Origin: Jeotgalibacillus sp. S-D1
Lineage (GTDB): Bacteria > Bacillota > Bacilli > Bacillales > Jeotgalibacillaceae
Length of the DNA stretch: 64,000 nt
Assembly: GCF_004358665.1 (NCBI RefSeq)
Contig: NZ_SMZR01000006.1
Span: 1-64,000 of the forward strand
Direction: 5' to 3'
A model generated the notes under the pieces. That model saw nothing but the letters and a program-made list of their open reading frames with translations, did not search any database and was not told the origin of the DNA. This document shows, in pieces, positions 62,788-64,000 of the stretch. Each line of letters begins with the position of its first letter. The first letter of the stretch is position 1. Both the position numbers and the translations under genes were made by a program.

Positions 62788-63402
62788 ATGGACAGTATTA
62801 TTTTTGATTTAGATGGCACCTTGTGGGATCCAAGGGAAACGGTTCTGACTTCCTGGAATCAGGCGCTTAAGGAGCAGCAATACGATAAAGTGCTGACAAA
62901 AGATGATCTTACGAAAACGATGGGTCTTCAAATGCACGAGATTGCCGCTGTGCTTTTTACAGATCTAAACGAGAGTGAACAAAGGAAAATGATGGACCAA
63001 TGCATAGCAGTTGAGAACCCATATGTAGCAAAGCATGGAGGACAGCTGTATCCCGAGCTGGAAGAAACGTTAAAAGTATTGGCAGATAAGTATCGTCTGT
63101 TCATCGTAAGCAACTGCCAGGATGGATATATTGAAGCGTTCTATCACTATCACAAACTTGATCACTATTTCTCCGATTTTGAAAATCCCGGCAGAACAGG
63201 TCTTTCAAAAGGAGAAAATATCAATCTGATTATCCGGAGAAATCAACTCGAAGATCCTGTTTATGTAGGTGATACTCAAGGTGACTGCAACGCTGCGCGT
63301 CATGCCGGCATTCCGTTTATCTACGCGAGTTATGGATTCGGGGACGTGGAGGAATATGATCGGGTCATTGAAAAATTGGCGGATTTGAAAAAGATCGTTT
63401 AA
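62788..63402 (+). CDS. HAD family hydrolase
   Basis: A 204-residue phosphatase-like protein of the HAD superfamily. Motif I is FDLDGTLWD (Asp7, Asp9), motif II is IVSNCQDGY (near 107), motif III is KGENINLI (near 152) with motif IV GDTQGDCNAA (near 167). A small alpha-helical cap lies between motifs I and II. A phosphoglycolate-phosphatase/beta-PGM-like subtype is likely, substrate unknown. AAAGGAG precedes the ATG. Confidence 0.88.
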   Translation: MDSIIFDLDGTLWDPRETVLTSWNQALKEQQYDKVLTKDDLTKTMGLQMHEIAAVLFTDLNESEQRKMMDQCIAVENPYVAKHGGQLYPELEETLKVLADKYRLFIVSNCQDGYIEAFYHYHKLDHYFSDFENPGRTGLSKGENINLIIRRNQLEDPVYVGDTQGDCNAARHAGIPFIYASYGFGDVEEYDRVIEKLADLKKIV

Positions 63403-63403
63403 A

Positions 63404-63448
63404 GAAAACAACCTCATCTGTCTTGAGATCAGATGGGGTTGTTTTCGT
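63404..63448 (+). terminator. Terminator after the HAD gene
   Basis: GAAAACAACCTCATCTG pairs with CAGATGGGGTTGTTTTC. Confidence 0.82.
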
Positions 63449-63545
63449 CATTTGCCTTTTAACCACTATGTCTTCCATTCATCTTTATAGTAAAATGAAA
63501 AATGTAAAGTACCTCAGGACATTGATTTCTCAAGGAGGATAAAAA

Positions 63546-63965
63546 ATGAATGCCATAACGAAAAAGAGAACCAAAGCCTATTTTATAGATCTTGCGGTTT
63601 CAACGATCGTAACAGCTGGAGTGGAACTGCTGCTGCGCAGGAAGGTGAAAAGTGAATTTGTCCATGCTGTCATTACACCGACTGCAGTGATGTGGAGCCT
63701 GGAATACATACAGCTGCGCCAAAGCGGACAGACCATCGGAAATCGAGTGATGGGCTTGTCACTTGAGAATGGAGATGGAACAGAGTTGACCTGTAACCAG
63801 ATTCTGAAACGAATGGCGTACAGAGACACAAAAAGTACATTTGATTATTTAAAAGACCGCAAAGGATTTGAAGGAGATGACGGTTCGGTTCTCCCTCATG
63901 ATGGCTTTGCCAATACAATTGTAAAAGAAATCGGAAAACCCAAAGAAAACGGCTGTAACAACTAA
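63546..63965 (+). CDS. RDD family membrane protein
   Basis: A 139-residue small membrane protein. The N-terminal R-x-x-A-Y-x-I-D-L motif (RTKAYFIDLAVSTIV) is the RDD signature, and a later segment TIGNRVMGLSLENGDG fits the conserved second half. About two hydrophobic segments are visible, so it may be a short member. CAAGGAGG precedes the ATG. Function unknown; some RDD proteins act as ion antiporters. Confidence 0.78.
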   Translation: MNAITKKRTKAYFIDLAVSTIVTAGVELLLRRKVKSEFVHAVITPTAVMWSLEYIQLRQSGQTIGNRVMGLSLENGDGTELTCNQILKRMAYRDTKSTFDYLKDRKGFEGDDGSVLPHDGFANTIVKEIGKPKENGCNN

Positions 63966-64000
63966 TACTTTTTTAAAAGATGAATAGGGGAGAGGCGTTG

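Overview
The window looks like a chromosomal segment of a low-to-moderate GC, endospore-forming Bacillaceae bacterium (Bacillus or a close relative). The evidence is the gene order cysH-cysP-sat-cysC-cobA-sirB-sirC behind a SAM riboswitch, the block sigW-rsiW-cdaA-cdaR-glmM-(glmS ribozyme)-glmS, a spore-surface type collagen-like protein with a BclA-like C-terminal domain, PerR-type boxes in front of katG, and strong AGGAGG-like ribosome binding sites. The species cannot be fixed from this window alone.

Layout. 1-1147 is the end of an rRNA operon (23S 3' end, 5S) with eight tRNAs and a terminator. 1150-7250 (minus) is the assimilatory sulfate and siroheme operon. 7380-16360 (plus) holds arginase, the envelope-stress sigma factor SigW with its anti-sigma RsiW, the c-di-AMP cyclase CdaA with CdaR, phosphoglucosamine mutase and the ribozyme-controlled glucosamine-6-phosphate synthase. 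16460-19890 is a GntR-controlled 2-hydroxyacid oxidase plus BASS-family transporter pair. 19933-24720 holds a frameshifted membrane-protein gene, a PadR-controlled MacB-like ABC system and a DUF2200 gene. 24736-27162 is a collagen-like gene with about 190 Gly-X-Y triplets.

28970-39495 is the most interesting catabolic locus. It encodes a complete oligopeptide ABC importer, an MlrC-type M81 metallopeptidase, an unusual winged-helix regulator, a dipeptide-epimerase-like enolase-superfamily enzyme and a GNAT-like protein. The same 11-bp tandem repeat lies upstream of the importer operon and over the predicted start site of the regulator gene, so I propose one regulon for import and processing of an unusual (possibly D-residue or isopeptide-containing) peptide.

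39857-47047 contains HelD, an SRPBCC protein, and an ABC exporter preceded by an 18-codon leader ORF with mutually exclusive RNA hairpins, which looks like translational attenuation. It also contains a divergent ECF-like sigma factor whose C-terminus resembles an ssrA degron, directly followed by a ClpP paralogue. 47069-64000 is mixed housekeeping: a thioesterase, LysR regulators, NUDIX, DinB-like, GNAT, VOC, a CrtI-like desaturase, KatG, DUF2207, TrhO, an MFS transporter with a divergent LysR, an atypical SDR, a HAD hydrolase and an RDD protein. Two near-identical 128-bp intergenic repeats (39608-39735 and 47771-47898) and a diverged relative (about 48022-48145) are dispersed elements. I saw no prophage, transposase or CRISPR array.
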